The notes under the pieces: generated by a model | The model's input: only the letters and a program-made list of their open reading frames with translations | The model's database searches: none | What the model was told of the DNA's origin: nothing | DNA from: Rhodopseudomonas_A sp036404135 | Lineage (GTDB): Bacteria; Pseudomonadota; Alphaproteobacteria; Rhizobiales; Xanthobacteraceae | Direction of reading: 5' to 3' | DNA: 64,000 nt | Assembly: GCF_036404135.1 (NCBI RefSeq) | Contig: NZ_DASWPE010000096.1 | Location: forward strand, 1 to 64,000 | Made by a program: the position numbers and the translations under genes | Part shown: positions 19,955-28,371 of the stretch, in pieces | Layout: each line of letters opens with the position of its first letter | Numbering within the stretch: position 1 is the stretch's first letter

Positions 19955-22072
19955 TCAGTTCATCTTGACCGTCGATTCGCGGGCCCAGATTCGCAACGTC
20001 CCGAGTTCGCCGACGAAGTTCTTCGCATCCTTGGCGCTGCCGAGCTTCACGCAGCCCTCGTCGAGGCTGTCGAACACCGCGGCCTTGGCGAGCAGCGGTT
20101 CGGCGGCTGCGACGTAGCCGATGAACTTGCAATGCGCGAACGCATCGGCGACGAAGTCCCGCGCGGTCGATTCCTGCACCAGCGCATCGATCTCGGCTTC
20201 CGACGCCAGCAACGCGACGGCGTCGTACAGCACCGAGGGGCCGCCGTCGATCATCTGGTCCGCCTCGACGAAGCTGCCGTCGCTTAAAGTTGCGCCGCCG
20301 ACCTTCGGTGCGATCAATTCGAACACCGCGCCGGCCTTGGTGATCGCGCTCTGCAGCGCCTTCAGCACCGCGGCGTCGGTGCCGTCGGTGACGAGGATGC
20401 CGAGCTTGCGGCCTTCGAAGCGCTGCGGACCGCGTTCGACGATCGATAACGACGGCGACGGCGGAAGATCCTGGCGGGTCGGCACCGCGGCATCGGCCGG
20501 TTTCGGCAGGGTATTCAGGCCGAGCCCGGCGGCGACCTTGTTGGCGAGGCCTTCGTCGATGTTCAACAGATGCGACACCACACGTTCGCGGATCACCGGC
20601 AACTTGCACTTGCTGAGCTCGAAGGTGATGGCGTTGGCGATGTGATGCTGCTCGCCGCGGGTCTGGCTGATGTAAAACTGCCGCGCCTGGCTGTAATGAT
20701 CGGCGAAGCTCTCGGCACGAAAGCGCGCCTTGGCGCCTTCCTCGGCCTCCGCGAACGGCACGAAACCGCGTGTCGGGGATTCCCGCGGGCCTTCGCCAAA
20801 CGAATTCGGCTGGTAGTTGATGCGGCCCACCGGGTTGCGCATCGCCATGTGGCCGTCCTGCTGGAAATGCGCGAACGGGCATTTCGGCGCGTTGATCGGC
20901 AGATGGGTGAAGTTCGGGCTGCCGAGCCGCTTCAACTGGGTGTCGAGATAGGAGAAGTTGCGGCCCTGCAGCAAGGGATCGTTGGAAAAGTCGATGCCGG
21001 GCGGCACGTTCTGCGTCATGAACGCGACCTGCTCGGTCTCGGCGAAGAAATTATCCGGCATGCGGTTGAGCACCAGCCGGCCCACCGGGATCGGCGGCAA
21101 GATTTCTTCTGGGATCAGCTTGGTCGCGTCGAGAATGTCGAAATCGAAGCTGTCGGCGAAGGCCTGGTCGAACAATTGCACCTGCAGCTCCCATTCCGGG
21201 AAGTTGCCGGACTGGATCGCGGTCCAGAGGTCGCGGCGATGGAAATCCGGGTCGGCGCCGTTGATCTTCACCGCCTCGTTCCACAACACCGATTGCAGCC
21301 CGAGCTTCGGCTTCCAGTGGAATTTCACGAAGGTGGATTCGTTGTTGGCGTTGACTAGGCGGAAGGTGTGGACGCCGAAGCCCTCCATGAAGCGGAACGA
21401 GCGCGGGATCGCGCGGTCCGACATTACCCACATGATCATGTGCATGCTTTCCGGGGTCAGGCTGATGAAATCCCAGAACGTGTCATGCGCCGATTGCGCC
21501 TGCGGGAAGGCGCTGTCGGGGTCTTCCTTCACCGCGTGGATCACGTCGGGGAACTTGATAGCGTCCTGGATGAAGAACACCGGGATGTTGTTGCCGACCA
21601 GGTCCCAATTGCCTTCCTTGGTGTAGATCTTCACCGCGAAGCCGCGGACGTCGCGCGCCAGGTCGAACGAGCCCTTGCTGCCGGCGACGGTGGAGAACCG
21701 CACGAACGCCGGAGTGCGCTCGCCTTCACGCTGGAACAGATCGGCGCGGGTATATTTCGACAGCGATTTGGTGGTCTCGAAGAAGCCGTGCGCGCCGTAG
21801 CCGCGGGCGTGCACCACGCGCTCCGGAATCCGTTCATGATCGAAGTGGAAGATCTTTTCGCGGAAGTGAAAGTCCTCGATCAGCGTCGGGCCGCGCGGGC
21901 CGATCTTCAGCGAATTCTGGTCGTCCGACACCGGGCCGCCCTGCGCGGTTGTCAGCACGTCGAGGCCGAGATCCTCGGCGGTCTGATGCAACTCGCCGCC
22001 TTCGCCACGCGTCAGCTTCTGGTCGTGCACGGTCGATGAATGTCCGGCGGAGCGCTTGGAGGTCTTGGCCAT
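19955..22072 (-). CDS. katE: Large-subunit monofunctional catalase (HPII type)
   Basis: This 705-residue heme catalase splits hydrogen peroxide. The catalytic His lies in ERVVHARGYGAHG, the Asn in DLVGNNIPVFFIQD, and the heme-ligand Tyr in RNFSYLDTQLKRLG. Residues about 555-705 form the flavodoxin/DJ-1-like C-terminal domain (GRKLGILVTDGTDAAVLKAL) characteristic of the large clade. ATG 22072 is used because MAKTSKRS matches the family start; upstream in-frame codons would add unrelated sequence. It is followed upstream by two stress-type genes on the same strand. Confidence 0.93.
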   Translation of the reverse strand: MAKTSKRSAGHSSTVHDQKLTRGEGGELHQTAEDLGLDVLTTAQGGPVSDDQNSLKIGPRGPTLIEDFHFREKIFHFDHERIPERVVHARGYGAHGFFETTKSLSKYTRADLFQREGERTPAFVRFSTVAGSKGSFDLARDVRGFAVKIYTKEGNWDLVGNNIPVFFIQDAIKFPDVIHAVKEDPDSAFPQAQSAHDTFWDFISLTPESMHMIMWVMSDRAIPRSFRFMEGFGVHTFRLVNANNESTFVKFHWKPKLGLQSVLWNEAVKINGADPDFHRRDLWTAIQSGNFPEWELQVQLFDQAFADSFDFDILDATKLIPEEILPPIPVGRLVLNRMPDNFFAETEQVAFMTQNVPPGIDFSNDPLLQGRNFSYLDTQLKRLGSPNFTHLPINAPKCPFAHFQQDGHMAMRNPVGRINYQPNSFGEGPRESPTRGFVPFAEAEEGAKARFRAESFADHYSQARQFYISQTRGEQHHIANAITFELSKCKLPVIRERVVSHLLNIDEGLANKVAAGLGLNTLPKPADAAVPTRQDLPPSPSLSIVERGPQRFEGRKLGILVTDGTDAAVLKALQSAITKAGAVFELIAPKVGGATLSDGSFVEADQMIDGGPSVLYDAVALLASEAEIDALVQESTARDFVADAFAHCKFIGYVAAAEPLLAKAAVFDSLDEGCVKLGSAKDAKNFVGELGTLRIWARESTVKMN

Positions 22073-22151
22073 GAGGCGGAGATCCTGCTCGGAATATGGA
22101 AAGGGTCGCAGGGTCCGGCGGCGAGCGCCGGCGGGTCGGCTGATCACCAAG

Positions 22152-22181
22152 CGGCCCGGCCTTGCTGACAACGCCGGGCCG
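22152..22181 (-). terminator. Hairpin after DUF4142 gene
   Basis: CGGCCCGGC (22152-22160) and GCCGGGCCG (22173-22181) pair perfectly just past the stop at 22188. The following minus-strand bases lack a clean T run, so it may be a Rho-dependent stop or a transcript-stabilising hairpin ahead of katE. Confidence 0.45.
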
Positions 22182-22187
22182 GAACGA

Positions 22188-22745
22188 TTACTTCTTGCCG
22201 ACGGTCGCGCCGGAGCGGGCGTCGTCGAGCTTCTGCGCCAGTTCCAGATGGTGCTGCAGCGCGGGCAGGGTCTTGCCGGCCCAATCCTTCAGGTCGGCGT
22301 TTTCGCCCGACTTGGCGTAGCGCTCGAACAGGTTCACCGCGTCCTTGTGGGCATCGACCTGGTAGGAGTCGAAGCTGGAGCTGAAGTCGGCGCCGCTGAG
22401 ACCCTTCAGCTTGTCGAGTTTGCTCTGATGCGCGCTGTCGAGCGCGGTCGGCAGCTCGGCCTTGACCTTGCCGCCGGTGACCAGGGTCTTGAGTTCGGTC
22501 GAGGTCTTGGTGTGGTCGGTCACCATCTGGGTCGCGAAGCTCTTCTCGGCGGCGTTGCCCTTTTCGGCGCCGAGCTTGTTGGAATTGATCTCGAACAGGT
22601 CGCTGATTGCGACCTGGGTGACGAAGTCCTGGGTGGTCGGCGCGATGCCGAGCGTGGAATTGACGCCGGTCTTTTCGCCGAGCGATTGCGCCAATACGGG
22701 GGTGGCGAACAGCAGGCAGGTAGCCACTACGGTCAAACGCTTCAT
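22188..22745 (-). CDS. Exported DUF4142 (ferritin-like helical) protein
   Basis: The product is 185 residues with a signal peptide (1-19, MKRLTVVATCLLFATPVLAQ). The mature part matches DUF4142: TTQDFVTQVAISDLFEINSN at the start, FATQMVTDHTKTSTELKTL with the conserved Met-x-x-Asp-His, and a late DLKDWAGKTLPALQHHLELA. These proteins form a four-helix ferritin-like bundle in the periplasm; the His/Glu pattern suggests metal binding, function unproven. GGAAG precedes ATG 22745. It lies 14 bases after the DUF892 gene and is probably cotranscribed. Confidence 0.85.
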   Translation of the reverse strand: MKRLTVVATCLLFATPVLAQSLGEKTGVNSTLGIAPTTQDFVTQVAISDLFEINSNKLGAEKGNAAEKSFATQMVTDHTKTSTELKTLVTGGKVKAELPTALDSAHQSKLDKLKGLSGADFSSSFDSYQVDAHKDAVNLFERYAKSGENADLKDWAGKTLPALQHHLELAQKLDDARSGATVGKK

Positions 22746-22759
22746 CTTGGTCTTCCTTT

Positions 22760-23272
22760 TCAGCTTGCAGCTTTGCGGTTGACGCCCTTGCGGAGCGCCA
22801 CGGTGTTGAGCTTGGTATTTGCGGCCTTTTCCTCGTTCAGATTGGTGGTGAGGAAACGGACGATGTCGTCGTGGCCGAGTTCTTCGGCCCACGCGATCAG
22901 GGTGCCGTAGCGAGCGATCTCGTAGTGTTCGACCGCCTGCGCGTTGGCGACAATCGCGGCGTCGAGCACCGATTTGTCGGCGATCTCGCCCGCGGTTTCG
23001 TTGGATTCCTTGATCAGTCCGTCGATCGCCGGACAGTCCGTGCCGGACGGCTTCTTGCCGAGCTTCTTGAACGCCTGGTCCAGTCGCTCGATCTGTTTGG
23101 TGGTTTCTTCGAGGTTGGTTTTCAGCCCCTGGGCAAGATCGCGATTGGTCGCCTGCTCGATCATCGTCGGCAATGCCTTGGTAATCTGCTGCTCGGCGTA
23201 ATAGATGTCTTGCAATCCGTGCAGCAGGAGATCGTCCATCGATTGAATGTCTTTGCTGAAGAAGCCCATCAT
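22760..23272 (-). CDS. YciE/YciF-type ferritin-like protein (DUF892)
   Basis: A 170-residue helical bundle protein. Conserved parts are LLLHGLQDIYYAEQQITKAL in helix 1, FKKLGKKPSG in the connector, EHYEIARYGTLIAWAEELG in helix 3 and LNEEKAAN in helix 4, which together supply a Glu/His di-metal site. The family is linked to general stress responses, which fits the katE and DUF4142 neighbours. Tandem ATG codons at 23272 follow GGAG; either could start. Confidence 0.88.
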   Translation of the reverse strand: MMGFFSKDIQSMDDLLLHGLQDIYYAEQQITKALPTMIEQATNRDLAQGLKTNLEETTKQIERLDQAFKKLGKKPSGTDCPAIDGLIKESNETAGEIADKSVLDAAIVANAQAVEHYEIARYGTLIAWAEELGHDDIVRFLTTNLNEEKAANTKLNTVALRKGVNRKAAS

Positions 23273-23344
23273 CGTCTCCGGGTTGCAGCCATGCGTCCGC
23301 GATGCACCCCAACTGTGTGATGCCGGTTAGGTTCCCGGATTGCG

Positions 23345-23607
23345 GCGGCGCGGCGCGGCAAAAAGATCGCGGGTTTTGAAGGCTAGCACGCGACCTGCCA
23401 GAGCACCGCAATGCCATTGGCGGCGACGATCACGTAGTCCGCTTTCGGCATGCCGTAGACCGTCCACAGCGCCAAGCCCGCGGTCAGTACGATCAGCATG
23501 TGCAGTGATAGGTCTTGGTGGAGTCGCGCGGCTAGGCTTTGCGAATCTGTGGCAGGTAGGGCGGCGATGTCGGCGTGGCAGCGGCGATCCCGACTCAGGA
23601 AAGACAT
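23345..23607 (-). pseudogene. SemiSWEET sugar transporter, frameshifted remnant
   Basis: Fragments in three frames line up as one MtN3/SemiSWEET gene. The first reads YLPQIRKA then stops; the second reads RDSTKT; the third gives LSLHMLIVLTAGLALWTVYG followed by ADYVIVAANGIAV; a last shift gives VLAFKTRDL. Intact members (about 85 residues) have these blocks in this order in a single frame. At least two shifts and one internal stop are therefore present. The gene is best seen as recently decayed. Confidence 0.7.
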
Positions 23608-23860
23608 TCATTCATAGGCCGTGATGCCGCCGCGCGACTGCGCCGCGAACGCTCCGAGGTCGATCGATTGCGCTCACGGGCGCCCGCCGGAGCGCGCGAA
23701 CGGGGCGTGCACATTGAAGTCTCCGTTTCGGGCGGACCAATCGCAAGCGGCAGAAAATGTTCCGGAACCCCGAGCCTGGCGCGGTTCGCCGATCCGGCTT
23801 GCGGGATCAGGCTTCGAGGGTGTTGAGGCGGCCCGGATGCCGTGTTAGGTCAGGCCTGAC

Positions 23861-23934
23861 GCGGGTGTAGCTCAATGGTAGAGCAGCAGCCTTCCAAGCT
23901 GAATACGAGGGTTCGATTCCCTTCACCCGCTCCA
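23861..23934 (+). tRNA. tRNA-Gly (anticodon TCC)
   Basis: The full cloverleaf is readable: acceptor GCGGGTG with its partner CACCCGC, D loop AGCTCAATGGTAGAGC, anticodon arm around CTTCCAAG, T arm GAGGGTTCGATTCCCTT, discriminator T and encoded CCA. Its last bases are the core of the attachment site for the element that follows; the gene remains complete. Confidence 0.95.
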
Positions 23935-23937
23935 ATG
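23919..23937 (+). repeat. Attachment site copy at tRNA-Gly end (attL)
   Basis: CCCTTCACCCGCTCCAATG covers the last 16 bases of the tRNA-Gly gene plus three bases. The identical 19-mer recurs at 39435-39453. Identity stops on both sides, which marks the core of a site-specific recombination. Confidence 0.85.
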
Positions 23938-24552
23938 CTGCACGTTTATGCCAAATATCAAAGCGATATCAACGATTTATTTGTTGAGCGGGCGAGCCTG
24001 TAGGACGTATTGTAGTACGTTATCGGCTTAGAGATCCCGCCGGCAATTTTGGCGCTGGAAGCTCGTACAGCGAGATTAGGTCTAATCGCCCTTTTCGGGC
24101 CGCTGATTGCGTGGCACGCCGGCAGAAGAGCACTTGGCGAGGGTGTGGATCGGCTTGTCCGCGGGCAGACGAGATCGGGAAGGAAGACGCGCTCGCGGTG
24201 TCCGCAGGCTCTGCACCGAACCTCGATCCCAACATCGCCAGCGTCGATCACCGCTGGAATGGTCGGCGAGGGCGAGGGATCGCCACTGAGGATCAGCCCG
24301 ATATTCCAATTCTCGCAGGCCAGTCCGTGCGCCGCCCACAGGCTGCCTCGATCTGGCCCTCAAGTTCGACTTGCCGGTGCTCGGCATTCGCCATCTCGCG
24401 GGCGTAAGATTTGCGTCGCTGCCAGATAGCCGCATGCGAATGATGCGAGGGGACATTCCCCAGCCTACCGCCTGAAATGCATCACGACCATCCGCTAGGC
24501 TTTGTGGGTCGGCAGGTCGGGCGGAATACAGCTTGTGAATGCTCCCAATAAT
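23938..24552. other. Left end of element, decayed minus-strand reading frames
   Basis: No intact gene is found. On the minus strand, pieces of a small zinc-ribbon-like protein are readable: VGIEVRCRACGHRERVFLPD near 24190-24240, then in another frame KPIHTLAKCSSAGVPRNQRP near 24070-24140. Upstream of these, EMANAEHRQVELEGQIEAA appears in a third frame. Small CxxC proteins of this type are common in alphaproteobacterial genomes. The frame breaks suggest decay. Confidence 0.4.
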
Positions 24553-24597
24553 GTACACCCAATAAATGTTGACATGGATAATTTCGGGGTGTACGAA
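24553..24597 (+). promoter_or_regulatory. brnT promoter with flanking inverted repeat
   Basis: TTGACA (24569-24574) and TACGAA (24592-24597) are 17 bases apart, eight bases before brnT. The arms GTACACCC (24553-24560) and GGGTGTAC (24587-24594) are perfect reverse complements, and the second overlaps the -10. BrnA antitoxins repress their own operon, so this is a likely BrnA operator. Confidence 0.65.
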
Positions 24598-24604
24598 TAT
24601 TCAC

Positions 24605-24868
24605 ATGGAACATCGCTTCGACATCATCAAAGACGAGATCAATAAGGCCCAGCACAAAATCTCGCTGGAGCGAGCCTTTGATATGGAGATCGTTCAATTC
24701 GTCGAGGATGATCGGTTCGACTACGGCGAGACCCGTTATCGGGCCTGGGGCTACATCGACGGCAAGCCCCACTTTCTGGCCTACACCGTGCGGCATGGCA
24801 AAATGCGCCCGATCAGCCTGCGCCGCGCTCACGCAAAGGAAATGAAGCGTCATGTCAAAGAAGCCTAA
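24605..24868 (+). CDS. brnT: BrnT-family ribonuclease toxin
   Basis: An 87-residue RelE-fold toxin that cleaves RNA when free. Matching features are the N-terminal helix region with HKISLERAFDM, the ETRYRAWGYIDGKPHFLAYTVR strands and the closing MRPISLRRAHAKEMKRH, where Arg and His residues are typical of BrnT active sites. ATG 24605 is chosen because it follows the promoter directly and matches the usual length. It overlaps brnA by 17 bases. The pair probably stabilises the integrated element. Confidence 0.85.
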   Translation: MEHRFDIIKDEINKAQHKISLERAFDMEIVQFVEDDRFDYGETRYRAWGYIDGKPHFLAYTVRHGKMRPISLRRAHAKEMKRHVKEA

Positions 24869-25169
24869 ATTCGACCCCGCGATCCATGACGAGAATCCGG
24901 AGTGGACGGCAGAGGACTTCGCCAAGGCTCGGCCGGCGTCAGAACTGCCGCCGGAAATTCTCGCTCAGTTCAAGAACAAGGTCGGGCGTCCTCGGATCGA
25001 GAGCCCGAAGGTGCCGGTGAAGCTGCGGCTCGATGGGGCTGTGGTCGAAGCCCTGCGGGCGACCGGGCCGGGCTGGCAGACCCGGATCAACGACATGCTG
25101 AAGTCGAAGATTAGCCGGGGCAAGGTTAGGTTCGATGCGGATGGGCCGGTGAAACGCAAGAGGGCGTAG
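24852..25169 (+). CDS. brnA: BrnA-family antitoxin
   Basis: This 105-residue protein neutralises BrnT and represses the operon. The first half is acidic and Pro-rich (ENPEWTAEDFAKARPASELP) and should wrap the toxin. The second half (KVPVKLRLDGAVVEALRATGPGWQTRINDMLK) is the BrnA ribbon-helix-helix DNA-binding domain. It is translated coupled to brnT and followed by an intrinsic terminator, so the pair is a closed unit. Confidence 0.87.
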   Translation: MSKKPKFDPAIHDENPEWTAEDFAKARPASELPPEILAQFKNKVGRPRIESPKVPVKLRLDGAVVEALRATGPGWQTRINDMLKSKISRGKVRFDADGPVKRKRA

Positions 25170-25566
25170 GCGTCGGCGCCGCCGCATTATGCCAAGAACG
25201 GGGCCGCGAAAGAGGCCCCTTTCCTTTGATCCGCGTCGAGAATGTGAGGGTTTCCAACGGCACCACAGGGCATCCTTTGATACTAAATCGTTGATATTTC
25301 ATCTGAAAGTATTGTCTTACGTTAGTGCCGTATCTCGCTTTGGCCGCTCCTGTGTATAGCCGGGAGAAATTTATGGCCTGACTCTAACTGAAACTTTTTC
25401 GTGTCATCCTGCTCATCCGATTCGAGGAGAACGATACCCGAATGAACTCGAATAGCCCCGCCGATGTCGCGGCAGAAGCACGGAGGCTTGATCCCGACGC
25501 GTTCTCTGAGGACTGGAATCCGCGTCTCGCATGCAAACGATCGGTTAGGCGCATCAAAGCCCTCGA
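25170..25566. other. Intergenic region after brnA
   Basis: It starts with the brnA terminator. The rest is visibly less G+C-rich than surroundings. Opposed open frames (minus 25322-25627, plus 25442-25744) exist, but neither shows a known domain or a convincing ribosome site, and each contradicts the other. No gene is called. Confidence 0.4.
25200..25227 (+). terminator. Intrinsic terminator after brnTA
   Basis: GGGGCC (25200-25205) pairs with GGCCCC (25214-25219) around an A-rich loop, followed by TTTCCTTT. It starts 30 bases after the brnA stop. Confidence 0.7.
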
Positions 25567-25848
25567 TCAGGCTCGCTTGAATCTCAGATCGAGGAGGCAG
25601 CACGACGCGCACATTGTTGCTCGCCACGTCTGGATGCTCGGCAAGTACCGCCTTGCGCTATGGCTACGCGCAGGGCGGCCGATGGAAAGGCTAGGCGTCA
25701 TGTGGAATACGACTCTTCCAAGAGAAATGCAGTTGGTGTTCTGACACAGCCAAAGGACCGGCTTGCCTTGTTTCGGCGCGTATCCGATACCCAATGCCTG
25801 CCGCTGGCAGACGCCGCAGCACACGGGCTCGATATCAAACTGACGCAT
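25567..25848 (-). CDS. Small Cys-containing protein, C-terminus probably degraded
   Basis: The 93-residue frame begins MRQFDIEPVCCGVCQRQALG, then GYAPKQGKPVLWLCQNTNC. These two cysteine pairs look like a zinc ribbon, of a type met in alphaproteobacterial prophage regions. From about residue 52 (after FHM) the sequence becomes Arg/Ser-rich and unlike relatives, so a frameshift is suspected. It is the last gene of the leftward operon and overlaps the upstream small gene by 14 bases. No function assigned. Confidence 0.45.
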   Translation of the reverse strand: MRQFDIEPVCCGVCQRQALGIGYAPKQGKPVLWLCQNTNCISLGRVVFHMTPSLSIGRPARSHSARRYLPSIQTWRATMCASCCLLDLRFKRA

Positions 25849-26092
25849 TAGGGCCTCCCAGCCGCTCGCGGATTACCCGCTTGATCTGGCTGACCGCGTT
25901 GTCGGCGCCACGATGATCGCCGGCTGAAGATGGAAAGAAGAACTTGATCTTCGATCCCTGCATTAAGTCCACCAGAAGATAGGGGTGCTTCCCGCCATGC
26001 ACGGGCTCGAAAGGGTATCCCTGCTCGGTGAGATATGCGGTCAGCTTTTGATACGGTTGGTTGCGCCGCATCGACTTATGAAATGCACTCAC
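25835..26092 (-). CDS. Small hypothetical protein of the element
   Basis: An 85-residue basic protein, starting at GTG 26092 or at ATG 26071. The sequence (YQKLTAYLTEQGYPFEPVHGGKHPYLLV, split by a conserved Gly-Gly-Lys-His) has the strand-helix rhythm and central GGKHP reminiscent of HicA-like double-stranded RNA-binding folds, but the resemblance is weak. It sits nine bases after the helicase gene in the leftward operon. Function unknown. Confidence 0.6.
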   Translation of the reverse strand: MSAFHKSMRRNQPYQKLTAYLTEQGYPFEPVHGGKHPYLLVDLMQGSKIKFFFPSSAGDHRGADNAVSQIKRVIRERLGGPNASV

Positions 26093-26101
26093 TTGCTGTC
26101 C

Positions 26102-28000
26102 CTAAAACGGAATGTCGTCATCCCAATCAGCGGTCTTGCTGATCGGCGGTGTGATCTGTGCGTTCCACGGCTTCGACGGGTTGAGCTTGGGGCGCGGCGC
26201 GACGTAGCCCGGCATGACCGCCTTCGGCGCATTCACGGTGATGGTGGTTGGCTTCTCCCAAGGCTTCAGCTTCGCGGCTGCTTCAGCGGCCTTGCGTTCC
26301 GCCACCATCTTGTCGTGTTGAGCCATGATGACCTCGCGCGACGGTGGCACGTAGCCCATCGGATCGATTGATTCATCGACCTCGCCCAGCTTCTTCCCGA
26401 CGATCTCCCAATGCTTGCCATTGGCGCGGATCATGATCTCGGCCGTCTGCTTCAGGGTCTTCGCCTTCGCCATCGCGTCGTCGATAGTGAACGGCGCGTC
26501 GTCACCACCGCCATGCTGCTTCCACCATTTCTCGAACTTCATCCGAGCGAAGCCTTGGTGCTCGGGACAAATCCATTCACGGTGCGCGACCATGCCGCAC
26601 AGGTACTCGACGCGGATGCTCGGCGTTCCACCTGGCTTATCGTGCCGATAGAAGGTGCGGCGTTTGACCGGCAACCAAATCGGTTTGGAGGACGACAGGA
26701 TCGGAACCGCGTCGGCGGTCTTCGTGATCTTCTTCTCGACATCGCGCTCGAACTTGAAGCCGCAGTCGGGGCACTCCATGAGGCCAGCAAAGATCAGCGA
26801 GTGGCACTCGGGGCATTCCTTCACCGGGGCATCGCCCTGACCCTTGCCCGGCTTCCGCACGGTGACGCGATCCACGGGGCCGTGCCGGCGGACGTTGCCG
26901 GCGAAGTCGAGCACAAGGCAGTCGGACTTGCCGTTGCGAATGGACTCGTGAATGTCGCTGCCCATGCAGCGCGTGCCACGGCCGACCATTTGGACGTAGA
27001 GCGCCGTGGACTCGGTCGGGCGAAGCATGGCGAGTAGATCGATGCGCGGGGCGTTGAAGCCCGTCGTGAGCACGTTGGCGTTCGTGAGGGCTTTGATCTT
27101 GCCGGCCTTGAACTCTTCGACGATGCGCCGCCGATCACCAGTTTCGGTCTCGCCCGTGATCGTCTCGGCGGTGTAGCCGTGCGAGCGGATTTCGTCGCGG
27201 ACATGGTGAGCGTGATCGACGCCAGTGCAGAAGATCAGCCAAGAGTTGCGCGGCTTCTCGTTGCTGGTTGCAAACGAGATGATTTCCGCGACCGCCGCCT
27301 CCGTGATCGGGTGCTTATCGACCGCGCGCTGAAGTTGGGTCGGAGTGAAGTCTCCACCGGAACGTCGAACGCCCTTCACGTCAAGCTGTGTTGAAGTCGC
27401 CTTCGAAACGAGCGGAACAAGGTAGCCGAGATCGATCAGCTCCTTGATCGTGATCTCGTAAATGATGTCGTCGAACAGCGCGCCTTCGCCTTCGGTCAGC
27501 ATCCCGGAGTCAAGACGGTATGGCGTGGCGGTGAGGCCAAGGATTAGCATGTCGGGATTAAGTTCGCGCAGCGCAGTAATGAACTTGCCGTACATCGCGG
27601 TTTCGTCCGGCGGGACGGTGTGCGCTTCGTCGATGATCAGGACATCGACGTGCCCGATGCGCGCCGCTTGCCGGAACATCGTGGCGATGCCACCGAAGAT
27701 GATCTGCGAGTGAGCGTCACGCCGGCCGAGCGACGCTGAATAGATTCCAGCCGGTGCCCAAGGCCAGAAGCCAAGAAGCTCGGCATAGTTCTGCTCGATC
27801 AATTCCTTGATATGCGTCGCCATGACGATGCGAGTCGTCGGCTCGAAGGTGATAAATTCCTGGCATAGAGTTCCGAGCACCAACGACTTACCACCGCCGG
27901 TCGGCAGCACGATCAGCGGATTGCCTTTGGGTTTCTTCTCCCAATAGGCATACGGCGCATCAACGGCTTTACGTTGGTAATTGCGAAGGACAAGGCTCAC
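26102..28000 (-). CDS. Superfamily 2 DEAD/DEAH helicase with zinc ribbon
   Basis: A 632-residue DNA helicase of the phage SSL2/ResIII type. Walker A PTGGGKS is at 33-39, DEAH at 124-127, motif III LTATP at about 156-160 and motif VI QMVGRGTR near 345. A CPECHS/CPDCGF zinc ribbon follows at about 395-415. The C-terminal 200 residues are family-specific and end DWDDDIPF, an acidic tail often used to bind single-strand-binding protein. GTG 28000 overlaps the upstream stop (GTGA). Likely a replication or recombination helicase of the element. Confidence 0.88.
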   Translation of the reverse strand: MSLVLRNYQRKAVDAPYAYWEKKPKGNPLIVLPTGGGKSLVLGTLCQEFITFEPTTRIVMATHIKELIEQNYAELLGFWPWAPAGIYSASLGRRDAHSQIIFGGIATMFRQAARIGHVDVLIIDEAHTVPPDETAMYGKFITALRELNPDMLILGLTATPYRLDSGMLTEGEGALFDDIIYEITIKELIDLGYLVPLVSKATSTQLDVKGVRRSGGDFTPTQLQRAVDKHPITEAAVAEIISFATSNEKPRNSWLIFCTGVDHAHHVRDEIRSHGYTAETITGETETGDRRRIVEEFKAGKIKALTNANVLTTGFNAPRIDLLAMLRPTESTALYVQMVGRGTRCMGSDIHESIRNGKSDCLVLDFAGNVRRHGPVDRVTVRKPGKGQGDAPVKECPECHSLIFAGLMECPDCGFKFERDVEKKITKTADAVPILSSSKPIWLPVKRRTFYRHDKPGGTPSIRVEYLCGMVAHREWICPEHQGFARMKFEKWWKQHGGGDDAPFTIDDAMAKAKTLKQTAEIMIRANGKHWEIVGKKLGEVDESIDPMGYVPPSREVIMAQHDKMVAERKAAEAAAKLKPWEKPTTITVNAPKAVMPGYVAPRPKLNPSKPWNAQITPPISKTADWDDDIPF

Positions 28001-28371
28001 TGCAACTTCCCCGACGCTGCGGAGATATGCACGCGGCCATGTTCCAAGACCGCCGACAGCGCGTCCGAATACTTGAGGTAACTGTCACCCGGAAGCATCT
28101 GATCGGAGCCGCCGGTATGCTGCGCGGGATCGTAAGGAACGATGTGCGCGAGGCCGAGATCGATCAACACCTGATCGAGCACAGGTTCGTTGATGCCACG
28201 GCGAGAGACGATGAATGCGAGCAGCGCCGCAGCCTCGTTGGACATGATGGCAAAGCCGGCGCGCTCCAACGCGCGCTCGATATCAACGGCCTTCATTCCC
28301 GGCGATCCAGTCTGATCGTCGGTCGCGATGACGTGGTCGCGCAATACGGTGAGCGGGTCTTTACGCTTCAT
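27997..28371 (-). CDS. Hypothetical protein of the element
   Basis: A 124-residue protein starting MKRKDPLTVL at ATG 28371. It has mixed helices (DIERALERAGFAIMSNEAAALLAFIV) and an acidic-hydrophobic C-terminal half. No family recognised. It overlaps the methylase upstream by 11 bases and the helicase downstream by four, so it is firmly part of the leftward operon. Confidence 0.65.
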   Translation of the reverse strand: MKRKDPLTVLRDHVIATDDQTGSPGMKAVDIERALERAGFAIMSNEAAALLAFIVSRRGINEPVLDQVLIDLGLAHIVPYDPAQHTGGSDQMLPGDSYLKYSDALSAVLEHGRVHISAASGKLQ

